Of a DNA stretch of 64,000 nt, positions 35,201-43,951 are shown in pieces; the stretch's first letter is position 1; every line of letters starts with the position of its first letter. This DNA is from Bacteroidota bacterium. GTDB lineage: Bacteria > Bacteroidota > Bacteroidia > AKYH767-A > OLB10. The notes beneath the pieces were generated by a model. It worked only from the letters and a program-made list of their open reading frames with translations, did no database searches and was not told where the DNA came from. The stretch spans positions 1 through 64,000 of the forward strand of contig JADKFV010000054.1 in assembly GCA_016717325.1 (NCBI GenBank), read 5' to 3'. The position numbers and the translations under genes are program-made.

Positions 35201-38200
35201 AAGTATATGTAACATTGGTAGCCGTGGCGCTTGCCGTGCCATTTGGTGTTGTGCAACTGTTATTGTCAGTTGAAGCACAGGTTACTGCCGGGTTGGTTGT
35301 GTTTGTTCCAACTATCGATTCGCAACTTGCCGTGCAACCAGTAGTTAAATCTGTAACTACCACTGTATACGTTCCGGCTGATAGGCCGCTTATGCTCGCA
35401 TCGGTTGAACCATTGCTCCATGAATAACTTACGTTTGTAGCTGTGGCGATTGCTGCGCCATTTCCTGCACCCGAACAATTTGTATTATCTGTGGCTGAAC
35501 AAGTTACAGAAGGCGATGATGGACTACTTCCTACTATCGATTCGCAACTTGCTGTACAGCCCGTAGTTAAATCCGTAACTACTACTGTATATGTTCCGGC
35601 TGATAAGCCGCTGATGCTCGCATCGGTTGAACCATTGCTCCATGAATAACTTACATTAGAAGCCGTGGCGCTTGCAGTACCATTTCCTGCACCCGAACAA
35701 TTTGAATTATCTGTTGCTGAGCATGTTACTGTTGGATTACTTGTATTGCTCGCAACATTACTTGTGCATGATGATGTGCAACCTGTAGTCATATCCGTAA
35801 CTGTAACGGTATATACCCCGCATTCAAACCACTGATGCTGGATGTGGTTGCTCCATTACTCCAAGTATATGTAACATTGGTAGCCGTGGCGCTTGCCGTG
35901 CCATTTGGTGTTGTGCAACTGTTATTGTCAGTTGAAGCACAGGTTACTGTTGGGCTAGTCGTGTTTGTTCCAACTATCGATTCGCAACTTGCCGTGCAAC
36001 CAGTAGTTAAATCTGTAACTACCACTGTATACGTTCCGGCTGATAGGCCGCTTATGCTCGCATCGGTTGAACCATTGCTCCATGAATAACTTACGTTTGT
36101 AGCTGTGGCGATTGCTGTGCCATTTCCTGCACCCGAACAATTTGTATTATCTGTGGCTGAACAAGTTACAGAAGGCGATGATGGACTACTTCCTACTATC
36201 GATTCGCAACTTGCTGTACAGCCCGTAGTTAAATCCGTAACTACTACTGTATATGTTCCGGCTGATAAGCCGCTGATGCTCGCATCGGTTGAACCATTGC
36301 TCCATGAATAACTTACATTAGAAGCCGTGGCGCTTGCAGTCCCATTTCCTGCACCCGAACAATTTGAATTATCTGTGGCTGAGCATGTTACTGTTGGATT
36401 ACTTGTATTGCTCGCAACATTACTTGTGCATGATGATGTGCAACCTGTAGTCATATCCGTAACTGTAACGGTATATACCCCTGCATTCAAACCACTGATG
36501 CTTGATGTGGTTGCGCCATTACTCCAAGTATATGTAACATTGGTAGCCGTGGCGCTTGCCGTGCCATTTGGTGTTGTGCAACTGTTATTGTCAGTTGAAG
36601 CACAGGTTACTGTTGGGCTAGTCGTGTTTGTTCCAACTATCGATTCGCAACTTGCCGTGCAACCCGTAGTTAAATCCGTAACTACTACTGTATAAGTTCC
36701 GGCTGAAAGGCCACTTATGCTTGCATCGGTTGAGCCATTGCTCCATGAATAACTTACGTTACTAGCTGTGGCGATTGCTGCGCCATTTCCTGCACCCGAA
36801 CAATTTGTATTATCTGTGGCTGAACAAGTTACAGAAGGCGATGATGGACTACTTCCTACTATCGATTCGCAACTTGCTGTACAGCCCGTAGTTAAATCCG
36901 TAACTACTACTGTATATGTTCCGGCTGATAAGCCGCTGATGCTCGCATCGGTTGAACCATTGCTCCATGAATAACTTACATTGAAGCCGTGGCGCTTGCA
37001 GTCCCATCTCCTGCACCCGAACAATTTGTATTATCTGTGGCTGAGCATGTTACTGTTGGATTACTTGTATTGCTCGCAATATTACTTGAGCACGTTGATG
37101 TGCAACCCGTAGAAATATCCGTAACTATAACGATATATACCCCTGCAATCAAACCACTGATGCTTGATGTGGTTGCTCCATTACTCCAGCTATATGTAAC
37201 ATTGGTAGCCGTGGCGCTTGCTGTGCCATTTGGTGTTGTGCAATTAGTATTATCTGTGGCTGAACATGTTACATTTGGATTAACAGTATTTGTTCCAACA
37301 ACCGATGCGCAACTTGCTGTACATCCTGTTGTTAAGTCTGTTACTATTACTGTATACGTTCCAGCTGAAAGTCCGCTAATGCTTGCGCTTGTTGAGCCGT
37401 TGCTCCAAGAATAACTTACATTGGTTGCTGTTGCACTTGCTGTGCCATTTGGTGTTGTGCAATTGGTATTATCTGTGGCTGTGCATGTCACACTTGGATT
37501 AACAGTATTTGTTCCAACAACCGATGTGCAACTTGCTGTACATCCTGTAGTTAAGTCTGTTACTATTACGGTATACGTTCCTGCTGAAAGGCCGCTAATG
37601 CTTGCGCTTGTTGAGCCGTTGCTCCAAGAATAACTTACATTGGTTGCTGTTGCACTTGCTGTTCCATTTGGAGTTGTGCAATTTGTATTATCTGTCGATG
37701 AACATGTTACACTTGGATTAATAGTATTTGTTCCAACAACCGATGTGCAACTTGCTGTACATCCTGTTGTGAAGTCTGTCACGATTACTGTGTAAGTTCC
37801 TGCTGAAAGGCCGCTAATGGGTGCGCGTGTTGAGCCGTTGCTCCAAGAATAACTTACATTGGTTGCTGTTGCACTTGCTGTTCCATTTGGGTTTGTGCAG
37901 CTTGTATTATCTGTTGCAGAACATGTTACACTAGGATTAACAGTACTTGTTCCAACAACCGATGTGCAACTTGCTGTACATCCTGTAGTTAAGTCTGTTA
38001 CTATTACTGTATACGTTCCTGCTGAAAGTCCGCTCAAGCTGGCACCTGTTGAGCCATTGCTCCATAAATAATTTGCATTAGTTGCCGTGGCGCTTGCTGT
38101 GCCATTTGGGTTTGTACAATTTGTATTATTCGTAGATGAACAAATTACCGCAGGCACTGCAGGATTTGTTATCGTTGCAGAACATGTTGCTGTACATCCT

Positions 38201-40395
38201 GATGTTGTGCTGGTTACTATTACAGTATATGTTCCTCCAGATAATCCCGTCAGATTCGGATTAGTGGATCCATTGCTCCATGAATAAGTAACGCCTGTTG
38301 AAGTCGCACTAGCGGTTCCATTGCCTGCGCCTGAACAAGCGGTATTGTTTGTGGAAGAGCATGTCACTGCAGGAACAATAGGATTTTCTACTATTGCAGA
38401 GCAAGTAGCCGTGCAACCTGAACCAAGTCTTGTTACAGTAACTGTATAGGTTCCGGCAGACAAACCAATTATTGCTGCGTTGGTTGATCCAGTACTCCAT
38501 AAAAACGTTACACCTGTTGAATTTGCAGTTGCTGTGCCATTACCACCACCTGTACAATTTGTATTATTTGTTGAAGAACAAGACACTGTAGGTATTGTCG
38601 GGTCGCCCAATGTTGTTGAGCATGAAGCTGTGCATCCAGAATTTATGCTTGTTACAGTAACAGTATAAGTTCCGCCTGAAAGACCACTTAAGCTAGGGTT
38701 TGTTGAACCATTGCTCCACAAATAAGTAACACCGGTTGAAGTTGCTGTTGCTGTTCCATTACCCGCTCCAGTGCAATTTGTGTTATTAGTTGATAGGCAC
38801 GAAACTGTTGGCAACTCTGGATTATTTATAGTTGCCGAACAAGTTGCGGTACATCCAGTAGTAGTGCTTGTAACTGTAACTGTATAAGCCCCACCTGACA
38901 AACCACTTATGCTGGCGTTAGTAGAACCATCGTTCCATAAATAGGTGACTCCTGTTGAAGTAGCAGTGGCTGTTCCATTTCCCGCTCCGGAGCAATTTGT
39001 ATTATTGGTGGATTGGCATGTCACAGTTGGCGTCACAATATTATCCGTAATTGTAGTAGAACAAGTGGAGGTACAACCGCTAAGCGCCTCGGTTACTGAA
39101 ACTGTATAAGTACCAGCTGCCAAATCAGAAATGCTGGATGTGGTTGCTCCATTACTCCATAAATATGTCGGTGAAGAAGCATCAGTTGTAACCGAAGCAG
39201 AACCATTAAATGGAGCAACACAACGAGTATTGTTGACAGATGAACAAGTAGTTACATAAGTGCATCCTTGAAAAAAAGTAAATATTTGATTGCACTCACT
39301 AAAATTATTGCAAATATCCGTTGCCCTGTATGTTCTTTGAACTATATATGTACAACCGATGGTATTAATTGGTAATGCATCACCCACGTGGGTAATGTTG
39401 ATCGGGCCATTGGGGTCCGTTGCAGTTACCAAATTCGTATTAGCTGCTGGAATGGCCGCCAATGCAGCCGTTTGAGTTGTAAAACAACCGGAAATAGTCG
39501 CATTTGCAGGGCAGGAAATAGTTGGCCCAGTAGTATCGGCAGGGCAAGCTGCTGCGGAAGTAATTGTTGTAACCGGGCTGAGTACTGTATTATCGGAAGT
39601 ACATACACATCTTGCAAAATACGAAGTTGCCGCAGCATAGGTGGGAGTTGTTGTTACACCTCCTGTGGTGGTGGTTGCATTTGTAAACCACCGTAACTCC
39701 GATCCCGAAGGGCAGTTTGCTGAACCGGTGTTTATTGTTCCTGTGCGTATTGGTGAACAACCTGAAGGACAGGCATTATCTGTAATTGTCACGTTAGGAG
39801 CAACAGTTAAAGTTGGGCAGGAAGGCGCCCCACCCCAACTGAACGGAGGACCAACATTCACCGGAGGATCATCACATCCTGAGTTTATCCAACTCCCGGT
39901 AGTACCATCACCTGTTACCTTAACCTGAATTTGCTGGGCAACTCCTGTTCCAGTAAGTGGTATAGTTATTTTGAAGCAAAAAGTTCGGCCACATGGGCCG
40001 GCTGGATCATCACCACATGGGTCATCGCCAAAATTATTACATGGATCGTTATCTGCATCTTCATCAAAATACCAACCTGCTGGTCGGCCGTTACAACCTC
40101 CAGAATACCAAATCCAAGTAGATCCTGGGTTGCCTGATGAATCAACTGTGGCACCTGCTGGTAAACTAGCAGGAAACATATAAACGCCATGAAGCCAATT
40201 TGTTTGGTCCTCAAAGTATTCATCGATGGTTATGCAGTATCGCAAAACTGCACCTGAAGAATAAGGGCTGCCGGGTGTGCCGTTTCCAGAACCCGAAAGC
40301 ACAGTAACAGTGGTGGCTCCAAGGATTGCGCACTGCGCGTTTGCAATTTGCAAACTAATTAAACTAAAAAATGCAAGTAGTAGATATTTTCTCAT
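20024..40395 (-). CDS. Giant T9SS-secreted SprB-repeat adhesin-like protein, about 6,790 aa (three frameshifts)
   Basis: Four overlapping open stretches join into one gene if single-base indels near 36980 and 35820 (missing) and 31616 (extra) are corrected. The total then equals 6,791 codons including the stop. Order from the N-terminus: signal peptide (1-20, ending QIANA); a Cys/Asp-rich region (about 21-280); an HYR-like domain (about 285-380, 'GPTISCPANATISGC'); about 30-35 repeats of roughly 73 aa ('VTCSATDN.NC...NGTASATA.NVSYSWSNGST...'). Then about 45-50 SprB-type repeats ('VSCNGG.NG...GG..PYTYLWSNG', ending 'TITQP'); a non-repetitive domain; and a type A sorting domain (FNAYPNPVLDELAISF). 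Repeats carry paired Cys, so disulfide bracing is likely. By analogy with SprB it may be a surface adhesin for gliding or attachment; no SprF/PorP-like partner lies beside it. Confidence 0.85.
20330..20865 (-). other. Unrecognised non-repetitive domain of the giant protein
   Basis: About 170 residues between the last SprB repeat and the sorting domain lack repeat structure. They look largely helical and Ala/Leu/Asn-rich, with segments such as 'KYLDANFNTVFPAGLKL', 'ALNNSLAAQLVTLALNI' and 'GLTVQQIFNEGVNALTGC', and four or so Cys. Position at the outward end of a long stalk suggests a tip or spacer before the anchor. I do not recognise the family. Confidence 0.6.
21540..23760 (-). repeat. Higher-order tandem repeat inside the giant gene, exact 444-nt period
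   Basis: The landmark CAGTATACGTTCCTGC falls at 21601, 22045, 22489, 22933 and 23377, exactly 444 nt apart each time. Each unit encodes two SprB repeats (148 aa). Adjacent units differ by only scattered substitutions, so this block expanded recently compared with the rest of the gene. Confidence 0.9.
33790..37010 (-). repeat. Higher-order tandem repeat inside the giant gene, about 663-nt period
   Basis: The landmark GGACTACTTCCTACTATCG begins at 34198, 34858, 35521, 36183 and 36846, giving spacings of 660, 663, 662 and 663. Each unit encodes three Cys-paired sub-repeats (about 221 aa). The 662 spacing contains the one-base deletion near 35820. The 660 spacing reflects a three-base difference between unit variants. 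Confidence 0.88.
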
Positions 40396-40449
40396 AAGTT
40401 CGATTTTGTTTCAAAATTAAATGTTGAATCGTAAGTATATAATTACAAT

Positions 40450-40787
40450 TTAGGGTAAGATAGCAGTTTGAGCAACTGAAAGCTGAAAATATTTTTGCAA
40501 AATGTCTTTTGCTTTAGGCTTGTCAAGTTTCAAAATAAAATACCCTGATTGGCTTCTATCTATTGAAATCAGTCCTGAAATGGAGGTGAATTTTTTCTGA
40601 ATGATAGCTCAGAAACGTTACTTACTTTGGAATGTATGGCAGGGGCAAATACCTTCACCTCATAATCGGCTACATTAGTTTGCAATAATTGCAATGTATT
40701 GGATTGCTGTGCGCTTAGGCTTAACGAAACCGCTAATAATAACATAACCGCAAAGGGTTTGAAAAATCTAATTACCTTTTTTTTCAT
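40450..40787 (-). CDS. Small secreted protein upstream of the giant gene (one frameshift)
   Basis: The ORF opens with a signal peptide (MKKKVIRFFKPFAVMLLLAV, then SLSLSAQ) and as written stops at 40569. Restoring one A in the run near 40602 lets the frame continue as KKFTSISGLISIDRSQSGYF, through KAKDILQKYF, to TAA at 40450-40452, giving about 112 aa. The latter half has a beta-alpha-beta look. The family is not recognised. It ends 54 bp before the giant gene on the same strand, so the two are probably co-transcribed and may work together. Confidence 0.65.
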
Positions 40788-41185
40788 AATATTTAAATTT
40801 AATATTTTTTTACATCAAGCGAAACCCAATTAAATCAAGCAAAACTGAGTACAGAAAAATAAACAAACTTCTTATCAAGGGGAAAACACGTAAAAAGTGT
40901 TGCAATTTATGTACTATATTCTATAAATACAATCAGATTCCAAATAAATAAAACTTTTAAAGCGCCTAACAGATGTATGTAATTGTTATTCAATTGTTTA
41001 AGTAATTAACAACGGTTTTCAACACTCGTTGATAACTTTTTGGTTGTATTCAAAAATCCTTCAACTAAAAGGATACGAGAATTGAAATTGAGCTCGGGTT
41101 TTATGGAATGAAAACTTTTTTTGTTTCATATTGTGATATTTAAAAAATAACAATACTTTTGCGACCCTTAAAAAAATAACATTAA
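40788..41185. other. Divergent intergenic region before rplM
   Basis: 398 bases between the leftward small secreted-protein gene and rightward rplM. It contains an AT-rich palindromic stretch near 40790-40810 and an inverted pair TTAACAACG/CGTTGATAA near 41006-41038. The rplM promoter lies at its right end. No gene is seen. Confidence 0.6.
41131..41161 (+). promoter_or_regulatory. Bacteroidota-type promoter for the rplM operon
   Basis: TTG (41131-41133), 20 bases, then TACTTTTG (41154-41161) matches the TTG...TAnnTTTG consensus. It places the transcript start about 15-20 bases before the GTG start codon. Confidence 0.65.
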
Positions 41186-41635
41186 GTGAACACATTAAGT
41201 TATAAAACAAAAAGCACGAATGCACAAACTGTTGATAAGCAGTGGGTGTTAGTAGATATGAACAATTTAGTTCTTGGAAGAGCAGCATCTGAAATCGCAA
41301 AAATATTGCGCGGCAAAAACAAGCCTTCATTCACACCACATGTTGATGGAGGCGATAATGTAATAGTAATAAATGCTGACAAAGTGCGGTTAACCGGAAA
41401 CAAAACAACTCAAAAAACATATGTTCGCCATACAGGTTATCCTGGAGGTCAACGGTTTTCAAATCCAAAATTGTTGTTGGCTACTCATCCGACCCGAGTT
41501 GTTGAGTACGCTATACATGGCATGCTTCCCAAAAATCGTCTTGGAAATTCGATCAAAAGCAATTTGTTCATATATGCCGGAAGCGAACATCCTCATGCAG
41601 CCCAACAACCTAAAGAAGTAAAATTTAAACTATAA
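41186..41635 (+). CDS. rplM: Large subunit ribosomal protein L13
   Basis: 149 residues, matching the usual L13 length. It has 'WVLVDMNNLVLGRAASEIAK', 'LRGKNKPSFTPHVDGGD' and the late 'HGMLPKNRLG' signature. L13 is an early-assembly 23S rRNA-binding protein. The start is a GTG at 41186 (MNTLSYKTKST), about 25 nt after a good promoter. It is followed after 14 bp by rpsI, the conserved L13-S9 pair. Confidence 0.96.
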   Translation: MNTLSYKTKSTNAQTVDKQWVLVDMNNLVLGRAASEIAKILRGKNKPSFTPHVDGGDNVIVINADKVRLTGNKTTQKTYVRHTGYPGGQRFSNPKLLLATHPTRVVEYAIHGMLPKNRLGNSIKSNLFIYAGSEHPHAAQQPKEVKFKL

Positions 41636-41649
41636 AACGTTATTCATTC

Positions 41650-42035
41650 ATGGACATTACACATAAAATAGGCAGAAGAAAAACAGCAGTTGCCAGAATT
41701 TATTTAAAACCAGGCAACGGCACTATCATAGTCAACAACAAAGACTATAAAAATTATTTTCCATCTGAGGTTTTGCATCATAAAATTACACAAGCCTTTT
41801 CTGTATCTAATACAAGTAATATGTATGATGCAAGCGTGAATGTGTTTGGTGGTGGAATGACAGGGCAGGCAGAAGCTGTCCGTTTAGCCTTTGCCCGTGC
41901 TTTATGTGAAATAAATGCAGAACTCCGTCCTCCATTGAAAGCGAATGGGCTGTTAACACGTGACCCCCGAATGGTGGAACGTAAGAAGCCAGGACAGAAA
42001 AAGCAAGGAAGAGATTCCAGTTCTCTAAACGTTAA
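41650..42035 (+). CDS. rpsI: Small subunit ribosomal protein S9 (one frameshift near the 3' end)
   Basis: The protein begins MDITHKIGRRKTAVARIYL and carries the S9 pattern 'FGGGMTGQAEAVRLAFARAL' and 'LLTRDPRMVERKKPG'. As written the frame then runs into an unrelated tail ending at 42060. Restoring one A in the run at about 41998-42002 gives ARKRFQFSKR and a stop at 42033-42035. Ending in S-K-R is the near-universal C-terminus of S9, which contacts P-site tRNA. The corrected length is 128 aa. This strongly suggests a base-calling deletion rather than a real change. Confidence 0.95.
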
Positions 42036-42083
42036 TCCAATTTTCGAAAACATAATATAAATAAGAAAAACTCAGAACGCTGC

Positions 42084-42902
42084 ATGTTGAATATCACACA
42101 CGAACAACTACTTGATGCCGGTATACATTTTGGCCACCTCAAAAGAAAGTGGAACCCAAAGATGGCTCCATATATCTTTATGGAACGCAACGGCATTCAT
42201 ATTATCGATTTAAATAAGACGATGGCCAAGCTTGATGAAGCCGCCTCGGCAATTAAGCAAATTGCAAAATCGGGCAAGAAAATACTTTTTGTTGCTACAA
42301 AAAAGCAGGCAAAAGATATAGTTGCCAATGCAGCGAAATCGGTTAATATGCCTTTTATTGTTGAGCGTTGGCCTGGTGGCATGCTCACCAACTTTGCCAC
42401 TCAACGAAAATCAGTTAAAAAACTTGCTAATTTTGACAAGTTCATGGCTGATGGCACTTTTGATGTAATCTCTAAAAAAGAGCGCCTTCAAATTAGCCGC
42501 CAAAAGGAAAAAATGGAAAAATTTATCGGCTCCATTTCCGATATGGGGCGTCTTCCTGCAGCATTGTTTGTGATTGACATAGTAAAAGAACACATTTCTG
42601 TTGCTGAGGCTCGTAAATTAAATATTCCTACCATTGCTATTTGTGATACAAATACCGACCCTTCATTAATTGATTTCCCGATACCTGCCAATGATGATGC
42701 ATCAAAATCCATTAGTTTGATTATGGATGTAATGGTGAAAGCAATAGAAGAAGGCCTGGCCGAACGTAAAACAGATAAGGAAGCAGACAAAGAGCGTGAT
42801 GTAGCAAATGACGAAGAGAATGCGGATGCAAAGAGCACTATGTCGGGCGGAAGCGATGAAGAAGGTGATGGCAAAAAAGGCCGTCCAAGAAGAAAAAAAT
42901 AA
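42084..42902 (+). CDS. rpsB: Small subunit ribosomal protein S2
   Basis: The 272-residue protein starts at ATG 42084 (MLNITHEQLLDAGIHFGHLK). It contains 'WNPKMAPYIFMERNGIHIID' and 'ERWPGGMLTNFATQRKS', both standard S2 landmarks. S2 joins the 30S subunit late and sits near the mRNA exit. The last 45 or so residues form a strongly charged Lys/Asp/Glu tail (DKEADKERDVANDEE) ending KKGRPRRKK, longer than the E. coli form. tsf follows after 96 bp, the conserved rpsB-tsf order. Confidence 0.97.
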   Translation: MLNITHEQLLDAGIHFGHLKRKWNPKMAPYIFMERNGIHIIDLNKTMAKLDEAASAIKQIAKSGKKILFVATKKQAKDIVANAAKSVNMPFIVERWPGGMLTNFATQRKSVKKLANFDKFMADGTFDVISKKERLQISRQKEKMEKFIGSISDMGRLPAALFVIDIVKEHISVAEARKLNIPTIAICDTNTDPSLIDFPIPANDDASKSISLIMDVMVKAIEEGLAERKTDKEADKERDVANDEENADAKSTMSGGSDEEGDGKKGRPRRKK

Positions 42903-42998
42903 TCTCATTTTGATCAGGTAAAATACATTAGAGACGGGATTACTTTCCGTCTTTTGTTTTAAATAAGAAGTTTTAAAAATTAAAAAAATAACATTTCA

Positions 42999-43838
42999 AT
43001 GTCGACAGTAACAATAAGTGCAGCAGATGTAAATAAGCTGCGTCAACAAACAGGTGCAGGAATGATGGACTGCAAAAAAGCATTAACAGAGGCGAATGGA
43101 GATTTTGAAGCTGCCGTAGATTATCTGCGCAAAAAAGGACAAAAGGTAGCTGCCAATCGTAGTGATAGAGAGGCTAAAGAAGGTTATATCATAGCAAAAA
43201 CAAATGCTGACAATACCAAAGGATTCTTAATTTGTCTCAACTCCGAAACAGATTTTGTAGCTAAAAATCAAGAATTTACTCAGTTTGCTGAAAACATTTT
43301 AACTGCAGCTATGGAAAGCAATGCTTCAAATCTGGATGAGGTGAAAGCACTTAGTTTAGATGGAGCTACTGTAAATGATAAGTTATTCGACATGATTGGT
43401 AAAATAGGAGAAAAACTTGAAATAAGCTCTTATGAAAAAATTGAGACTCCAAAGGTTATCGTGTACAATCATCCGGGCAATAAATTAGCGGCAATGGTAG
43501 GTTTTAACAAAGCTGATGCAGCTAATCTTGACGAAGTTGGGAAAAATGTTGCCATGCAAGTTGCGGCCATGAATCCTGTTGCAATAGATAAAGATGATGT
43601 GGATGCAAAAACCCTTGAACGCGAAATTGAAATTGGTAAAGACCAGGCACGCAACGAAGGAAAGCCTGAAGAAATGATTGAAAAAATTGCTTTAGGGAAA
43701 TTGAATAAATTTTATCAGGAATCAACTTTGTTGAATCAAGCTTACATAAAGGCTGACAAGCAAACAGTAAGACAATATCTGGAGTCAATTGACAAAGGCT
43801 TAACAATAAGCGCAATGAAACGCGTGCAAATCGGCTAA
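42999..43838 (+). CDS. tsf: Elongation factor Ts
   Basis: 279 residues beginning MSTVTISAADVNKLRQQTGA, with the signature 'GAGMMDCKKALTEANGD' and the second one 'ICLNSETDFVAKN'. EF-Ts exchanges GDP for GTP on EF-Tu. The N-terminal UBA-like domain, core and C-terminal helix are all present at the usual length for this phylum. It closes the rplM-rpsI-rpsB-tsf cluster and is followed by a strong terminator. Confidence 0.97.
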   Translation: MSTVTISAADVNKLRQQTGAGMMDCKKALTEANGDFEAAVDYLRKKGQKVAANRSDREAKEGYIIAKTNADNTKGFLICLNSETDFVAKNQEFTQFAENILTAAMESNASNLDEVKALSLDGATVNDKLFDMIGKIGEKLEISSYEKIETPKVIVYNHPGNKLAAMVGFNKADAANLDEVGKNVAMQVAAMNPVAIDKDDVDAKTLEREIEIGKDQARNEGKPEEMIEKIALGKLNKFYQESTLLNQAYIKADKQTVRQYLESIDKGLTISAMKRVQIG

Positions 43839-43880
43839 AACTTAAACCATTGTTGTTCAATTAGTTACAATATAATTTAA

Positions 43881-43909
43881 ACCCGCTTCTATAGAGCGGG
43901 TTTTTTTAT
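43881..43909 (+). terminator. Intrinsic terminator after tsf
   Basis: AACCCGCT (43881-43888) pairs with AGCGGGTT (43895-43902) and is followed by a T-run. It closes the ribosomal-protein cluster. Confidence 0.85.
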
Positions 43910-43951
43910 TAAGTTTTGTTTTTATATTTCGCAAACCAAATATTTCAAATT

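Noticed and set aside
31600..37000. Programmed frameshifting in the giant gene
   Set aside because: The shifts lie at ordinary bases inside repeats whose siblings are intact, no slippery sequence with a pseudoknot is evident, and similar shifts hit unrelated housekeeping genes.
34123..38668. Plus-strand ORFs opposite the 663-nt repeat block
   Set aside because: Same cause: antisense shadows of the Thr/Ser/Cys-rich sense frame, with identical peptides repeating at the repeat period.
41061..41330. Leftward ORF overlapping the start of rplM
   Set aside because: It covers the rplM promoter and the first part of a clear ribosomal protein gene and has no family features.
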